Positions 24,101 to 30,181 of a stretch of 64,000 nucleotides of DNA are shown here, one piece after another. Each line of letters opens with the position of its first letter. The stretch's first letter is position 1. Made by a program: the position numbers and the translations under genes. Under the pieces are notes generated by a model. It saw only the letters and a program-made list of their open reading frames with translations, ran no database searches and was not told the origin of the DNA. This stretch comes from Molossus alvarezi (lineage: Eukaryota > Chordata > Mammalia > Chiroptera > Molossidae), in the NCBI GenBank assembly GCA_037176705.1, contig CM073885.1, positions 220,732,290 to 220,796,289 on the forward strand, written 5' to 3'.

Positions 24101-25758
24101 AAGGCCAGGGGATGCAGGGAAGTGGGAACTGGACTGACTGCTCATAGCTACCGGATTTCTTTTTAGGTTGATAAGAATGGTCTATAATGAGACAGTGGTG
24201 AAATTAAGTACAACATGGTGAATCTACAAAAACCACTGAATTGTGCACCTTAAAATGGTGAATTTATTTATTTTTAATCCTCACCCGAGGACTTTTTTTT
24301 TTTCATTTCTTGTTCAGATAGAGTGGGAGGGAGGGAGAGGGAGAGAGAAACAGCGACGTGGAAGGGACACATAGAGTGGCTGCACCTGCACAATTCAACC
24401 AGGGCCGGGGACAAACTGCAACCAAGGTACATGCCCTTCGCAGGAACTGAACCCAGGTCTCTCTGGACCGCAGGCCGACACTCTAATCGCTGAGCCAAAC
24501 CGGCCAGGGCTAAAATGGTGAATTTTTATACATGAGTTATATCTCAAATCACACTATAGCCCGGCCCATGTGGCTCAGTGGGTTGAGCATCATCCTATGG
24601 ACTGAGAGATTCAGGTTCCATTCCTGGTCAGGGCACATATTTGGGATGTGGGTTCAATCCCAGGCAGCTGATGGATGTTTCTCTCTCACATTGATGTTTC
24701 TATCTCTCTCTCTAAAAAATCAACTTAAAAAATCACACTACAGCCCTGGCCGGTTTGGCTCAGCGGTTAGAGCGTCAGCCTGCGGTCCAGAGAGATCCGG
24801 GTTCGGTTCCCACTAAGGGCACGTGCCTCAGGTGCAGTTTGCCCCCTTCACGTCGATGTTTCTCTCTCTCTCTCTCTCTCCCCATCTGAACAAAAAATGG
24901 AAAAATATCTTCGGGTGAGGATAAAAATAAAATCACACTACAGTACAGACAACAGAATACATAATGATTCTATAAACAATGGATCAGAATATTAAATTCA
25001 AAAATTGATAAAATTTTAAGAATTCAAGATATCTTAAGGAGGTACCTCAACTCAGTGGACAAATACTCAGTAGTGATATGATAGCTAACAATGTGGGGGA
25101 AAATTAAGTGAGATGCCTGGCTCATATTTTACATAAAAATGTTACAAAATGTTTAAAGATTCAACTGTAAAAAAATAAAATAATAAAATTTCTATCAGAA
25201 AAAAATTGTGCATGTGAGAAAATGGTCATTATATAGTTTAATAGAAAACATGTGACCAAATACTGCAGTGTCATCTTATTTGGAAAACAAATACATATTT
25301 TCAGACTATTTAACTACCTGGAAAGACATCTGTAGCACAGTATTAACTTAAAAAGGTAAAAAATATATTTTGTAAATTAAATACACACACACACACACAC
25401 ATACACAGAAAAGATAACAAGACTACACCAACAGATTAAGAATCTTTCCCTCTGAGTAGAGAGATTGTGGATAATTTTTACTCTCCTCTTTTTGCTTAAT
25501 TTTAATTTTTCAACTTTCTATAATTAACATGTATCAAATGTGTAAAATGAAAAGATGAAGGCTAGTTAAAAAACCTGATTTATCTATTCTGTCTGTTCTC
25601 GTTTGGGTTAGGAACCCACAGATTCTTAAGTAATGTTATATCAAGAGTTCCTAGTCTAATGACCATGTACTTTCCACTCCCAATATTACCTGGAAGACAT
25701 CCATTAGAATCATAGCTGACAGCAGCATGGTGACCATTTCAAAATGTCCTGTCTTCAT
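394..25758 (-). CDS. ART3: ART3 ecto-ADP-ribosyltransferase 3, ten coding exons joined
   Basis: The exons listed separately (25758-25690, 20966-20252, 13805-13773, 12710-12678, 11449-11420, 9106-9074, 8454-8422, 7820-7788, 3456-3424, 536-394) sum to 1155 nt, that is 384 residues plus stop, with no frame break. Residues 1-23 are a signal peptide. Residues 24-262 are the mono-ART fold, starting VKANMLDMADNAF and ending HYECAFLGG. Residues about 263-337 are a short-repeat stalk rich in Pro, Lys and Glu, and about 338-384 hold a Pro-Gly tract and a hydrophobic C-terminus for GPI anchoring. The product should be a GPI-linked surface glycoprotein; in other mammals ART3 is expressed mainly in testis and muscle. 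Known family members have degenerate catalytic motifs, and that is true here. Recognition rests on my memory of the ART3 family; the exon structure is read directly from splice signals. I could have missed an extra microexon. Confidence 0.93.
661..764. mobile_element. Mariner-like MITE with perfect 30-bp inverted ends
   Basis: 661-690 and the reverse complement of 735-764 are identical over 30 bases, beginning atatacagggtggggcaaaa. TA dinucleotides flank the ends, and the whole is about 100 bp with no coding capacity. Perfect arms suggest recent arrival. Confidence 0.85.
2440..2640 (+). repeat. MIR SINE
   Basis: The text tttattgggtgcttactatg, then cattgtcacctttattt and an agtgagtggtagca segment, follows the MIR core and 3' part in order. 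Confidence 0.7.
3424..3456 (-). CDS. ART3: ART3 microexon, IKVAQPDEKPG
   Basis: This is a 33-nt phase-1 exon with acceptor CTCATTTAG and donor G|GTAATA. It encodes (G)IKVAQPDEKPG with the split Gly codon. The acceptor flank matches that of the 7788 and 9074 exons (attcctaaa then atgag on the plus strand), which points to duplication of exon plus intron edge. It is the most diverged unit of the family. Confidence 0.8.
3485..3638 (+). repeat. MIR SINE
   Basis: An eroded MIR: accatttact, then attttataaatgtgacagaa and aagtgaagtaacttatacaa match the conserved core. It ends exactly where HAL1 inserted. Confidence 0.55.
4829..5287 (+). mobile_element. 5'-truncated L1 inside HAL1 ORF1
   Basis: It encodes the ORF2 C-terminal stretch [20 protein letters not shown], then the L1 3' UTR and a poly(A) tail at 5270-5287. 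It separates MKKD from its expected continuation EMKDTFTEMK just downstream. Target duplications are not clear, so the left border is approximate. Confidence 0.75.
5342..5678 (+). mobile_element. VES SINE with extended body, in HAL1
   Basis: Head gccctggctggtttcgctca, tail cttgggtaaggatt. It is about 90 bp longer than normal because the middle part (anticodon-to-B-box and following box) is partly repeated with extra sequence at 5440-5500. Confidence 0.8.
5791..6351 (+). pseudogene. HAL1 ORF1p C-terminal part
   Basis: This is a 186-codon open frame covering the end of the coiled coil, the RRM-like region (IKMPKVKDKETILKAARK) and the C-terminal domain (LQPRLLYPAKLFKIKG), ending DKKYEQ and stop. 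The first residues of the domain are intact, but the N-terminal half is disrupted by the L1 and SINE insertions, so no full ORF1p can be made. Confidence 0.85.
6740..7787. other. ART3 intron segment without recognised features
   Basis: Unique-looking intron sequence. Open frames here (6821-7045, 7394-7576) show no family I recognise and no splice context. Confidence 0.6.
7788..7820 (-). CDS. ART3: ART3 microexon, MKIPEPFPLPG
   Basis: This 33-nt phase-1 exon has acceptor CATTTAG and donor CCTG|GTAAGC. It encodes (G)MKIPEPFPLPG, nearly identical to a stalk unit I recall in human ART3, so it anchors the identity of the microexon series. Confidence 0.9.
8422..8454 (-). CDS. ART3: ART3 microexon, MKSHEPIQIPG
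   Basis: This 33-nt phase-1 exon has acceptor TTTTTAG and donor CCTG|GTAAGA. It encodes (G)MKSHEPIQIPG. The frame stays open into both introns (8135-8491), but the splice sites and the paralogous units define the real borders. Confidence 0.88.
8740..8940 (+). repeat. MIR SINE
   Basis: The order tgtaactgcg, gaccttcaagtccttactta, gtaaaag, then acactgcatgaaacataatc and agcactcaataaatg follows MIR. Confidence 0.65.
9074..9106 (-). CDS. ART3: ART3 microexon, MKSQESTVLPG
   Basis: This 33-nt phase-1 exon has acceptor TTTTTAG and donor CCTG|GTGGGT. It encodes (G)MKSQESTVLPG. The donor GTGGGT is weaker than the GTAAG of its sisters, and a second GT (GTAATC) lies four bases downstream. Use of that one would shift the frame, so this exon might be skipped in some transcripts without frame damage because it is symmetric. 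Confidence 0.8.
9455..10370 (-). mobile_element. Old L1 3' UTR fragments
   Basis: cagtgttattgagatgcaat and ttaaggtgtacagcataatg are typical reversed L1M 3' UTR text, continuing past caatgttaactatagtcatc. It is heavily decayed; no coding remnant. Confidence 0.6.
10417..10664 (+). mobile_element. VES SINE
   Basis: Head gccctgccagtctggctcgg, tail tgtccttgggtgaggatt plus poly(A); flanked by cttag repeats. Confidence 0.9.
10832..11084 (+). mobile_element. VES SINE
   Basis: Head gccctggccagtttggctca, tail tgtccttgggtgaggatt. Diverged target duplication cataacagttt / cataagagttt. Confidence 0.92.
11420..11449 (-). CDS. ART3: ART3 microexon, DKNQKLEDPG
   Basis: This 30-nt phase-1 exon has acceptor AACTTAG and donor CCTG|GTAAGA. 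It encodes (G)DKNQKLEDPG. Human ART3 carries several copies of this KNQKLED-type unit; I found only one here. Confidence 0.88.
11883..12177 (+). mobile_element. VES SINE with (TAAA)n tail
   Basis: Perfect 15-bp target duplication aataaagaaaatcta at 11868-11882 and 12178-12192. The tail has expanded into about 50 bp of taaa units. Confidence 0.95.
12678..12710 (-). CDS. ART3: ART3 microexon, DYFQPIYVSSPG
   Basis: This 33-nt phase-1 exon has acceptor TATTTCAG and donor CCTG|GTAAGT. Joined to the upstream G it encodes DYFQPIYVSSPG, which continues the end of the ART domain into the stalk. Confidence 0.9.
13431..13452. repeat. Poly(G) tract, 22 bases
   Basis: Twenty-two consecutive G on the plus strand in an ART3 intron, not part of any SINE. 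It can form G-quadruplexes and is prone to length error. Confidence 0.9.
13471..13636. mobile_element. Tigger/pogo-like MITE
   Basis: Inverted ends tacagttgtccctcg and tacagtcggccctc (reverse of the right end), TA target duplication, about 165 bp, no ORF. The halves are roughly inverted copies of each other (cacttcatgc... and ...tgcaataaatgag). Confidence 0.75.
13773..13805 (-). CDS. ART3: ART3 microexon, GLKTANCVENM
   Basis: This 33-nt phase-1 exon has acceptor GTTTCAG and donor ATGG|GTAAGA. It encodes GLKTANCVENM, with a Cys likely to pair within the ART domain. It follows the large exon directly. Confidence 0.92.
14866..15104 (+). mobile_element. VES SINE, older subtype
   Basis: 9-bp target duplication gttctagag (14857-14865, 15105-15113). 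Head cccagtctctgtggctcagt and cccatggactgag mark the older VES branch; tail ends aaaaaatcaataaaaa. Confidence 0.88.
15303..15420 (+). repeat. Old hAT-Charlie (MER20-like) fragment
   Basis: gtttctcaaagtgtagtc, cagaatcgcctgggtactta and gaacttctggggatggtgcc fall in the order seen in MER20. Confidence 0.6.
15841..16075 (+). mobile_element. VES SINE
   Basis: Perfect 16-bp target duplication aagaaattgtcttttt (15825-15840, 16076-16091). Confidence 0.96.
16092..17959. other. ART3 intron segment, unassigned
   Basis: Contains open frames at 17608-17974 with no recognisable product. Some stretches read like an ancient repeat but I cannot name it. Confidence 0.5.
17960..18420 (+). mobile_element. Ancient HAL1/L1 ORF1 remnant
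   Basis: The frame at 18000-18200 keeps the order RMASHFSPAAPETRRQWRNI then FFRHAVLEN, corresponding to the ORF1p C-terminal domain (Ala-Ser-Asp-Phe, E-x-R-R-Q-W). Decayed by many substitutions and small indels. Confidence 0.55.
18456..18702 (-). mobile_element. VES SINE
   Basis: Right end ccacactggccagggc, flanked by ggtaaatt copies. Old enough to have a mutated tail (atctcatccaaag). Confidence 0.88.
19505..20030 (+). repeat. Ancient hAT-like repeat, split by VES
   Basis: tgttgtgaggggctgttcgg, cattgtttagtagtgtcctt, ggcctctac and, after the SINE, ctgaggggcaaatcgttcct and ggttgagaacgatgg match a common old mammalian MER element with a ggttgagaac end. Confidence 0.55.
19660..19958 (+). mobile_element. 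VES SINE with 28-bp tandem duplication
   Basis: Target duplication tgtttcctgcc (19649-19659, 19959-19969). A perfect 28-bp tandem repeat (19703-19730 and 19731-19758) doubles the part holding the tRNA B box (ggttcaattcc). Confidence 0.92.
20252..20966 (-). CDS. ART3: ART3 catalytic-fold exon (mono-ART domain)
   Basis: This 715-nt exon has acceptor TTTTGAAG and donor GGAG|GTAAGT. It encodes residues 24-261: VKANMLDMADNAFDDEY at the start, AKAKWEARKTQLFLP at about 72-87, GIALMAYISEAQEQTSPFY at 95-113, SSSQGTSFTFGG at 164-175, FGHFTLAYSAKPQ at 181-193 and ERIILIPLNEVFHVS at 221-235. Cysteines at 43, 154, 207, 252 and 257 are likely disulfide partners, and NKT at 249-251 is an N-glycosylation site. 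The usual R-S-EXE triad is not present: the expected Arg after VVY is Ser (164) and the EXE segment is replaced by ERI. A weak or absent transferase activity is inferred. The frame remains open past the donor into the intron, which is not coding. Confidence 0.96.
21085..21274 (-). mobile_element. VES SINE, older subtype
   Basis: The minus strand reads gttgagcattgacccatgca and a short pyrimidine tail. It lacks the gtcctcgggtgagg box of the younger branch. Confidence 0.8.
22030..22280 (+). repeat. MIR SINE
   Basis: Well-ordered MIR: gtggagtcagatagatgtgg, gacatttctgagcttcaatt, gggctgttgtgaggattaaa, ccatgcctggcacatg. Confidence 0.8.
22714..22805 (-). mobile_element. Very short L1 3' end insertion
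   Basis: About 90 bp of L1 3' UTR (minus strand, ends ...gtaacaaaaataaattaa) between tatgtagcac copies (22704-22713, 22806-22815). A C14-16 run is inside. Confidence 0.6.
22816..23480. other. ART3 intron segment, unassigned
   Basis: No gene signal; open frames at 23259-23482 on both strands are not recognisable. Confidence 0.5.
23480..24545 (+). mobile_element. Old L1 3' region (ORF2 end and 3' UTR)
   Basis: Reads through tttaaaattatgttgcaaaa, accatatgacccagcaattc, ccataaattgatacgcgtat and ggtgaatttttatacatgag, the normal L1M order. A VES insertion interrupts it at 24266. Confidence 0.75.
24266..24510 (-). mobile_element. VES SINE
   Basis: Perfect 15-bp target duplication taaaatggtgaattt (24251-24265, 24511-24525). 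Confidence 0.96.
24560..24729 (+). mobile_element. VES SINE, older subtype, first of a pair
   Basis: Flanked by aaatcacactatag (24546-24559) and aaatcacactacag (24730-24743). The cggacttg/ttgatccc middle is shortened. Confidence 0.85.
24744..24929 (+). mobile_element. VES SINE, younger subtype, second of a pair
   Basis: Starts gccctggccggtttggctca immediately after the middle target copy and ends before the third (24930-24943). About 50 bp between gtgcagtttg and ccccttcacg is missing. Confidence 0.9.
25380..25405. repeat. (CA)n microsatellite
   Basis: About 12 CA units in the intron before the ART domain exon. Confidence 0.85.
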
Positions 25759-25767
25759 TTTTCTCTT
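25690..25767 (-). CDS. ART3: ART3 exon 2: start codon and signal peptide
   Basis: The acceptor ATTTTAATTTAG precedes AAGAGAAAA and then ATG at 25758-25756. The exon encodes MKTGHFEMVTMLLSAMILMD and VFQ, a short N-region followed by a hydrophobic core, and ends CCAG|GTAATA in phase 0. Coding starts at 25758; 25759-25767 is 5' UTR. The ATG has A at -3, a good context. Confidence 0.92.
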
Positions 25768-26018
25768 CTAAATTAAAATAAAAAAATTCCAATTTAGTAG
25801 ACTTAAAAAAAGAGGCTTAGGGAAGGGGAGCACTATATGCTATATATATTTTCATTCTGGGTGAAAGTGTGTATTCATGATGGTCAGAAAGAGATTACCA
25901 TAAATTCCAATTGTTGGAAGGGCCTGGATGTTGCCTGTTGGTCTAACACCCTCATTCTACAGATGCAGAAACAAAAACTCAGAGAACTTCAGCAATTTGT
26001 TCCAAGATTAAATCTATT

Positions 26019-26255
26019 GCCTTGGCTGGTTTGACTCAGCGGTTAGAGCATCTGCCTGTGGACTGAAAAATCTTGGGTTCAATTCCTGGTCAAGGGCACG
26101 AAACCTCAGTCAGGTTCGATCCCCGGTCGTGGTTGGGGTCGTGCGGGAGGAAACCAATTGATGTGTCTCTCTCACGTTGATGTTTCTCTCTCTCCCTCCC
26201 ACTCTATCTTAAAAATAATGGAAAAAATTCCTTGGGTGAGGATTAAAATAAATAA
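26019..26255 (+). mobile_element. VES SINE
   Basis: Head gccttggctggtttgactca, tail ccttgggtgaggatt. It lies in the proposed intron 1. Confidence 0.9.
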
Positions 26256-26616
26256 AGATTCACTCTATCCATTTACACTATTCTCCAGATATGTTGTCTC
26301 TCCCACCACAGTCACTGGTGCTCACATTTTCTTGCTACCAGTAAATCTCCCTTCAGCATACTCAGGCAATTAACACCAACTAAAACAAAACAAAAACAAA
26401 AACAAAAACATTTCAAAATTGGTCCCCTGCTCCCAGTTTCCAAGAACTCTCCAGGAGTTAGAGGCCATGTACTTTATCCACTCTTCTATCCTCTTTGCAA
26501 ACCAAACCATGCCCATAGGATGAAGAAGATGAGGAAGCCAGTAATGATACAAAGCAGGTTATCCAAGCAAGGGGACCTCCTTCCCTCAAACAGTCACATT
26601 CAAGAGAAGCCCAAGG

Positions 26617-26840
26617 AGCTCTGGCTGGTGTTGCTCAGTAGTTCGAGCACTGGTCAAAGCACTGAAGGGTTGCAGGTTCAATTCCTGGCCCCAGTTGGGA
26701 CGTGTGCAGGAGACAACCAATCCATCAATCTCTCTCTCTCTTTACCCCATCGCTCCCCGCTTCCATTCTCTACCCCCCACCACTCTCTCTAAAAATTAAT
26801 GGAAAAAATATCCTGGGGTAAGGATTAACAAAAGAGAGAG
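26617..26840 (+). mobile_element. VES SINE, diverged
   Basis: ctctggctggtgttgctcag, then caggttcaattcctggcc and a tatcctggggtaaggatt tail. Flanked by gagaagcc-like repeats. Confidence 0.8.
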
Positions 26841-26869
26841 AGTGGGGGTGGGAGGGGGGGAGAAGCCAA

Positions 26870-27461
26870 AGGATAAAACAAATGCCTTGCATAACTTTCT
26901 GAAGGCGGGAATGAGAATAAGAAGGAACTGGATAGGCAGCAATTCCAATAAGATTATACAACCCTGCTGGATGAATGCCCAATATTCATCACAATGTTTA
27001 TGAGACTGAAAGGGGTAAGTAGGAGGGCAAGAGGCCCTAAGGGCTAAAGCTGTCCCAGAGTCATTAAATGATTCATTAAAGGTGGTCCACAGTTCCTTCC
27101 ACATACAACACAGTTAACATTACTGAAACTGAACTAAACTCTGCTTTACCATACCAATCCCCATACGCTGGCATCTGAGTATGAGAATGAGAGCACAGAG
27201 GAAAGGAGAGTCTTCCCTTTGGCCCTAGATTCCCACCTTTATTTAGGAGCCATTTGTTTCACTGAAGATATTAAAATATAGTACCAAACATGCCACTTTT
27301 GTGTTCAACTTCCCTTTCCAAAAAAAAGATTTGGTCTATAAGACTTTGCAGATAACTGTCACAAAGTAGTATGTGCCAAGAAAGCTCAGAAACCAGGTTT
27401 GTTTGTTTTTCTTTCTTCACTTGTGCAGTCTGAGTGTAAATAAGTAAAAATGTTTATTTAC
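26870..27461. other. Proposed ART3 intron 1, non-repeat part
   Basis: No feature seen apart from being repeat-poor next to the candidate exon 1. Confidence 0.4.
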
Positions 27462-27573
27462 CTGGTTTCTCTGCCTGTGGAGGAGATTTAAATGATGCTA
27501 GGTCTCAAACTGTTTCCCCACTCTCTCAGTTGTGGTGAGCGTGTCTTCAGAATGGGAGGTTGTTGACAGTGAG
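27462..27573 (-). other. ART3: Candidate ART3 untranslated exon 1
   Basis: On the minus strand a TATA box (27603-27597) is followed about 30 nt later by an initiator-like TCAGCTC, then about 110 nt of non-repeat sequence ending GAAACCAG|GTAAAT, a good donor. It lies about 1.7 kb upstream of the start-codon exon with only SINEs and an old repeat between. The start is estimated from TATA spacing. Human ART3 is known to use several alternative 5' exons; whether this matches one I cannot tell. Confidence 0.42.
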
Positions 27574-27589
27574 AGCTGAGAAGGGAATG

Positions 27590-27670
27590 CTTTTCTTTTT
27601 ATAAACACCCCCAGCAGTAGCTTGGCAGTGACACATTACCCCATTTGTGTTCTGCTATTTATATCTGGCC
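27590..27670 (-). promoter_or_regulatory. ART3: Candidate ART3 proximal promoter with TATA and MEF2-like motif
   Basis: The minus strand has TTTATAAAA at about 27605-27597 and, about 55 bp upstream, ATATAAATAGC (27664-27654), which resembles a MEF2 site or a second TATA. The segment is free of recognisable repeats while its surroundings are not. A muscle-type factor site would fit the reported muscle expression of ART3, but that is inference. Confidence 0.4.
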
Positions 27671-28258
27671 CCCACACTATCCCTTGGAATCACTGCTGTT
27701 AACACATGAAATCTCCAAGAGGCTTGTAAAGCCACAGCAATTCCCTCTAACCACACAGCACGTTCAGTTCTGAGCCCTCAGCACTGGGCTTCTTTGAGAG
27801 TGATCACTTCCCATTCCTAACCCCTTGACTCTGGGATGTCAAACTAAAGCAAGACTTTACCCTAGCTAGATGGTTCACATAACTAAGGGGACTTGCTGTG
27901 TTAATTGCTGGCAATGATGATGGTTATCACCATTCACTCAACCAACTTACTATATTTCAGGTACTGTCCCAGATACTGGGATACACAAGCAAGTAAAGCA
28001 AAGTACTGAGAAGCATTCACAAGCTAATGAAAGATATGAATATGTATACTTAACCAGAATACATGTTAAGAATCTTAAGTATGGACAAAGTCTAGTGACA
28101 GAACTGAGGAGGAAAGAATTTGGTAATACCCAAGCAAGGGACACACAGTAAATATATTGATTACATGCTGAAGAACACTTAAGAGTTCACTGACTGGATA
28201 AAAAAACCACTGAGTGTCCTACGAAATTCATGCATATGTATATCAAAATACATTAATC
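27671..28258. other. Upstream flank of candidate ART3 promoter
   Basis: Mostly unique sequence to about 27900. 27925-28050 resembles an old L2/MIR end (ttactatatttcaggtactg, ccagatactgggatacacaa). Confidence 0.5.
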
Positions 28259-28270
28259 AAATGTATTAAA

Positions 28271-28513
28271 GCCCTGGCTGGTTTGGGTCAGCGGTTAGAG
28301 CATCGGCCTGCGGTCCAGAGAGACCCAGGTTCAGTTCCCACTAAGGGCACGTACCTCGGTTGTGGTTTGTCCCCGGCCTTGGTTGGGTCATGTGGTGGCA
28401 GCCACTCGATGTGTCCCTTTCACATCGATGTTTCTCTCTCTCTCTCTCTTTCTCCCTCCCACTCTATCTGAACAAAAAAATGGAAAAATGTCCTCGGGTG
28501 AGGATTTTTTTAA
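28271..28513 (+). mobile_element. VES SINE
   Basis: Perfect 12-bp target duplication aaatgtattaaa (28259-28270, 28514-28525). Confidence 0.95.
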
Positions 28514-28783
28514 AAATGTATTAAATAGCATTATTCATAACAACCAAAAACTGTAATCCATCCAAATGCCTACCAATATTAGAATGGATAAATTGTGGTA
28601 TATGATACAATGGGTTTTGTATAACATTAAAAATGAATAACCTCTAACCACATAAACAAATGTGGATAAATCTCAGAAACAAAATTATGAGTAAAAGACA
28701 CACAAATGCATAGTAAGTTCAGGAAAGTAAGGGGGGTTGTAGGAAAGATCATGTCTTTGCAGGCCATTAAGAACACTGCATTT

Positions 28784-29042
28784 GCCCTGGCCGGTTTGGC
28801 TCAGCGGTTAGAGCGTCGGCCTGCGGTCCAGAGAGACCCGGGTTCGGTTCCCGCTAAGGGCACGTACCTCGGTTGCAGTTTGTCCCTGGCCCTGGTTGGT
28901 CGTGTGGGTGGCAGCCACTCGATGTGTCCCTTCACGTCGATGTTTCTCTCTCTCTCTCCCTTCCTCTCTCTCCCTCCCACTCTATCTGTACAAAGAATGG
29001 AAAAATGTCCTCGGGTGAGGATAAAAAAAAAAAAAAAAAAAA
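28784..29042 (+). mobile_element. VES SINE, young
   Basis: Intact head gccctggccggtttggctca, A and B boxes, and a clean 20-nt poly(A) at the end. Confidence 0.94.
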
Positions 29043-29120
29043 TGTAATGATTTATTAAAACTAAATGGAAATCATCTGTAACAACATCAATTTATTACAC
29101 AATAAAAATGTTTGGACTTA

Positions 29121-29304
29121 GCCCTGGCCGGTTTGGCTCAGCGGTTAGAGCGTTGGCCTGCGGTCCAGAGAGACCCGGGTTCGGTTCCCACTGAGGGCAT
29201 GTACCTTGGTTGCAGTTTGTCCCTGGCCCTGGTTGGGTTGTGCGGGTGGCAGTCATTCGATGTGTCCCTTTCACGTTGATGTTTCTCTCTCTCTCCCCCC
29301 CCCC

Positions 29305-29337
<33 letters not shown>

Positions 29338-29403
29338 CCCCTCTCTCCCTCCCACTCTATCTGAACAAAAAATGGAAAAATGTCCTCGGGTGAGGATAAA
29401 AAA
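29121..29403 (+). mobile_element. VES SINE, young, long pyrimidine tract
   Basis: Perfect 16-bp target duplication aaaatgtttggactta (29105-29120, 29404-29419). The CT tract has expanded to about 60 bases. Confidence 0.96.
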
Positions 29404-30181
29404 AAAATGTTTGGACTTAAATTCAGAACATAATTTTAAGATTGAAGCAGCAGGATGCACTGATATGGGCTGCAAGAGAAAGAGGGGGTAAAGGATAATT
29501 CTAAGATTGTTAGCTTGATAATTGGAAAGATAAAGATACCAATGACTAAAATAGGAAACAAATATGCTGGAAGTCAGGTGAAGAAAACATTTTCAAGAAA
29601 AAGGAAAAGATCAAAAGCCTCAAATGCTTCTGATAGGTCAAATAAGATCAGGCCTGAGAACTGATTGGTGGATTTAGAAATGTGGAGGACACTGACAGCC
29701 TTGATAAGAACAATTTAAAAAAAAATTTTTTTATTAATTTAATTTTGTTACAAATGTTTTTCCTTTTTCCCCCACTGACACCCTCCTCCTAATCCCCCAC
29801 CCCCCAGCCCCACCCCCAGCATCGTTATCTATGTCCACTGGTTACGCATACATGCATATAAGTTCTGTGGTTTATCTCTTCACTCCCCCCACCTGCCCCC
29901 TCTTCTGAGTTTATCAGTCTGTACCCTACATCTATGTCTCTGGGTCTATTTTGTTCATCAGTTTGTTTTGTTCATTATATTCCACAAATAAGTGAGATCA
30001 TGTGATATTTGTTTTTCTCTGACTGGCTTGTTTTGCTTAGCGTAATACTCTCCAGGTCCCTCCATGTCATCTCAAAGGATAAGTGATCTTTCTTACAGCT
30101 GCATAGTACTCCATTGTGTATATGTACCACAGCTTTTTTATCCACTCATCAATTGATGGACACTTGGGCTGTTCCCAGATC

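Noticed and set aside
28784..28860. tRNA-like heads with A and B boxes in the SINEs
   Set aside because: The tRNA-derived part is followed directly by the VES body and tail and does not fold as a complete tRNA. These are SINE promoters, not tRNA genes.
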